The position numbers were made by a program, and so were the translations under genes. Shown in pieces: positions 61,148-64,000 of a DNA stretch of 64,000 nucleotides (its first letter is position 1; each line of letters starts with the position of its first letter). A model generated the notes under the pieces. The model did no database searches. It was not told the origin of the DNA and saw only the letters and a program-made list of their open reading frames with translations. Origin of the DNA: Karalla daura (Eukaryota; Chordata; Actinopteri; Chaetodontiformes; Leiognathidae); assembly GCA_029224185.1 (NCBI GenBank), contig CM055196.1:22813509-22877508 (forward strand), given 5' to 3'.

Positions 61148-61149
<2 letters not shown>

Positions 61150-61272
61150 CTCTCAGATATAAAACTGCTGCTTTGATCCTTTTTGTTTCTCAGCTCTCCT
61201 GCAGAACAGCTGAGCATAACTGGTGCTCCTTCTACACCTGCTTCATTTACCTTTTGATTGAACATGTTTACA

Positions 61273-61274
<2 letters not shown>

Positions 61275-61365
<91 letters not shown>

Positions 61366-61366
61366 G
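61275..61366. repeat. (TG)n(AG)n compound microsatellite
   Basis: About 70 bp of TG followed directly by 22 bp of AG. Confidence 0.97.
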
Positions 61367-61468
61367 TCAATAGGAGGACAGAATCCACAGAGATTGTGGT
61401 TCATTCGGCTTGTTAGATTGGATGTAACACTGAACAAATCTTTTCAGAACGATTTCTCTCAGTCTGTT

Positions 61469-61471
<3 letters not shown>

Positions 61472-61522
<51 letters not shown>
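61472..61522. repeat. (TG)n microsatellite
   Basis: TG run of about 51 bp. Confidence 0.97.
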
Positions 61523-61523
<1 letters not shown>

Positions 61524-61612
61524 CTAGCTGGGAAACACATCCATCTTGATTCAAGTTGAGACACAAATTACATCGTGTCGGTTGCAAAGTCACAGTGAAT
61601 TACAGGACAAGC

Positions 61613-61675
61613 CACACACACACACACACACGCACGCATGCACGCACGCGCGCACAACACACACACACACACACA
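61613..61675. repeat. (CA)n interrupted by CACGCA/CGCG units
   Basis: Alternating purine-pyrimidine tract CA with CGCACGCATGCACGCACGCG in the middle, a good Z-DNA candidate by composition. Confidence 0.93.
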
Positions 61676-62022
61676 GTGTTGCAGACTCCCAGCTCTCAGC
61701 CCTGCTCTTGTCACACAGGTTTATGACATGTCTGTGTTGAGCATGTGGAGCTCTGAATCAGTTCCACAGATGTTTCCTGGTCACTTCAACATGTATTTAA
61801 AGCAACACTGACACAACCTGATGTGATCAGATCTGTTTCATGGATGCGTCTTTTCATCTCCGGAGTCCCGAGCTTTGTGATTTAAGTTCTGTCCAATCCA
61901 ATCAGAGTGATGCATTAAGAATAGAAGGAAAGTATTTAAGGATTAAATACAGTAGAGATCAATAGATTGAGCTGTAACATTTTCAGTCAAAGGGATCTTC
62001 TGCAGATTCTGTAGAGGCTGTG

Positions 62023-62079
62023 GCTGTGTGTCTGTGTGTGTGTGTGTCTGTGTGTGTGTGTGTCTGTGTGTGTTTGTGC

Positions 62080-62115
<36 letters not shown>
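62023..62115. repeat. (TG/TCTG)n(AG)n compound microsatellite
   Basis: TG run with periodic TCTG interruptions followed by GAGAGAGA. Confidence 0.94.
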
Positions 62116-62832
62116 AACAAATGGAGGCAAAACAAATCTAGTAGAAAAACAACATTCTAGTTTTTCAGTTCTTTCGGTTTAGATGCACAGAATATGAGAA
62201 ATGTGTAACAATTACAACATATTCAACGATTATTTGATGAATTCTGTGATTTTGTCCGTGTTACTGTAAAAAGGTAAGAGCAGTGGTACTTTTTTTTCTC
62301 CCCATTTGTTTCACTTGTTTCACAGTTGATGTGCACAAGTGTTCTTTGTCTCATCTCATCCTCTCATCATCTGCTGTTGACAACCAGCTGAGATAATGCA
62401 TGGATGAGCTCTCGTATGAAACTCTTCATAATACGTGTTTTTACGTCTCATCTATCTCTCTGGGATGCAGAGGACGTGTAATTTAGTATAAATCTCTCGT
62501 AATGGACTCTCCAAGCTCCACCTCTAAGAAGTGTCCCTCCTGTGAGAATCCTCTGTGAGTCCCACTGACATCGTCTTCCATCTGATCCTTTTGTTCAGTC
62601 CAGAGGTCTGGCTGCGGCTGCATAACGAGGGGAAGGAGGCGCGCGCCCCGGCAGGGAGCAGCCGGCTGCTCATTTGTCCTCTTTGGCCGTTTCCTTGCAA
62701 GGACGTTCACCCTGTAATAATCCCAAACAAGGCTCCTCACAGGAGAACCGGCTGATTATAGCTGTGGAGCCTTCACTGGCTGCCCTGCTGCAGCACAGCT
62801 AATCTCACACAGCCGCCGCCGCTTTCTGGCTC

Positions 62833-62835
<3 letters not shown>

Positions 62836-62869
<34 letters not shown>
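62836..62869. repeat. (CA)n microsatellite
   Basis: CA run of 34 bp followed 12 bp later by a short TG run (62,880-62,892), a small inverted pair. Confidence 0.95.
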
Positions 62870-62871
<2 letters not shown>

Positions 62872-64000
62872 CTCTGTGAGTGTGTGTGTGTGGCTGCGTT
62901 GACCTCTGGCGTAGTTTCTCTGCCTTTTGTTGTCTCTCTCTACTCGTTTTGTTTCATCTCTGGGGCCGGAGCGGGCTGGAGATTTCCCCTCTGTGTTTGT
63001 TCTTTGTCGAGCAACTCGTGTGTTCAAACTGACATTTTGGTATCAGGTTGAAGGTTTTAAAACCCGCCCGGAGGCTGTGAAGCCCTCTGGCCTCTCGTGT
63101 TTTGGGGGCTGCAGGTTTAGCCTGTTTAGCTCAGCCCTTTGGCAGAGCGTGTCACTTTGAGATGTCTTGTTCCCTGCGTGTTCCTCTGATAGCACCCGGG
63201 CAGGAAGAGCAGCATGGGCACTGACCTGGCTAGTTTGTTTGTTTGTGGCAAAATGAAAGTGATATTTCAGAAAATGTGATAAGTACAATTGCAACTTGCA
63301 GGTGTTTTCCATTTAAGGGTGTTTGGAGCATGGGCCATAATTCAACATACAGTCTATTTTCATGCTATCCTTTAACTTTCAGCATAAGACCACTGAGAGA
63401 CTGCACTTTGTGAAAGATGGGCATCCAAAATGTTGTGAGTTGCCATGGTTTAATTAGATATCTGGATTAGATTCAGAATAAGTTGCTTGCTTGGACTGGT
63501 CATGTGACTCCCCTCTCTCGATGTGTGAATGTGATGACTTTTGTCACATGAGATCTTAAAAATGTTTGGTGATACTTGAGAGGTTTATCAACATTTATGT
63601 GTTCCAATTCCCTGTTTCATACTGCGATATTAATACTACAAACAGAAGTGTCTCTCCAAAGAGTGAACTGGAGATCCAGGGTTGGTCATATTCTACAGTA
63701 TTCCTGATGAACTCCAGAAAGTTCCTGCAGAAATGTGCGTTTTTGTGCGTGCGTAGGGTCAGACATCATCGCATTGTGACTGAATATGAAAGAACAGTTT
63801 GCCTGCCTTCTCAGTGACAGGAGGAATAGCAGTGATGGGGGACATTAAAGCATCTTTAGGACAAGTGTTTGTCCCATTATCAATGCAGACAGCAGGGCTG
63901 GCCTGGGGCAGTGCTCCAGCAGCAGATTAGGATATTAGTCATTTTACAGTTAATTATGCAGACTGTTGTGCTCCAAATCAAACCTCTTTTGGCTACAAAT

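Larger units (their letters stand above)
60075..64000 (+). other. pot1: pot1 intron 9 (partial)
   Basis: At least 3.9 kb with no recognisable exon. It is rich in simple repeats: a 200-bp CT tract, several TG/CA/GA arrays, and a CpG-alternating CACGCACGCG patch at 61,627-61,655. The last kilobase is unique sequence. Confidence 0.7.

Noticed and set aside
61148..61250. Possible pot1 exon 10 after the long CT tract ending in CTCTCAG
   Set aside because: The sequence after the AG has an immediate in-frame stop, and alternatives do not resemble the expected VGSFLRIY-like continuation.
63121..63170. tRNA A-box-like TAGCTCAG..TTTGGCAGAGCG
   Set aside because: No B box or foldable cloverleaf follows; at most a SINE trace or coincidence.

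Overview
The window looks like nuclear DNA from a ray-finned fish, probably an advanced teleost. The evidence is multi-exon vertebrate genes with canonical GT-AG introns, very abundant (CA/TG)n microsatellites, several short non-autonomous DNA transposons of types common in fish, and a compact arrangement of two genes that lie far apart in mammals. No bacterial genes, CRISPR arrays, rRNA or convincing tRNA genes were seen. Almost all reading frames longer than 60 codons are chance frames through introns, intergenic DNA or simple repeats.

Two genes are supported, both on the + strand. (1) Positions 1-8,640 hold the 3' end of a group III metabotropic glutamate receptor gene, best read as grm8. 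It comprises the exon for TM7 and the proximal cytoplasmic tail (4664-4910), a 3.1 kb intron, the short last coding exon (8057-8106), and a 3' UTR ending at an AATAAA signal at 8621. (2) From about 34.4 kb to the right edge lies the 5' two thirds of pot1, encoding the shelterin telomere single-strand binding protein. A candidate promoter with an NRF1-type palindrome and a non-coding first exon sits near 34.5 kb. Nine coding exons follow between 45,202 and 60,074, joined in one open frame of 393 codons. The remaining exons (end of OB2, OB3 and the resolvase-like region) are not recognisable before the right edge. The order and direction grm8 then pot1 match human chromosome 7q31.

The most interesting point is the structure of pot1. 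The first five coding exons add about 160 residues ahead of the point where human POT1 begins. Exons 1-4 read as an additional OB-fold-like beta-rich domain, and exon 5 as a Pro/Ala-rich linker. No in-frame Met exists in exons 4-7, so a human-length protein could not be made by internal AUG initiation from this transcript.

The roughly 26 kb between the genes (8.65-34.4 kb) contains no supported gene. It holds microsatellites (a 155-bp GATA array at 11.2 kb), a 48-bp minisatellite at 18.1 kb, a degenerate hAT-like element at 32.2 kb, and several non-repetitive AT/homeodomain-motif-rich stretches that may be conserved non-coding elements. The pot1 introns carry hAT-like MITEs (one with terminal repeats and target duplication at 53.3 kb), three relics of a second MITE family, a LINE reverse-transcriptase fossil, and simple repeats placed directly beside splice donors. 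All splice sites were read by eye; no alignment or transcript data were available.
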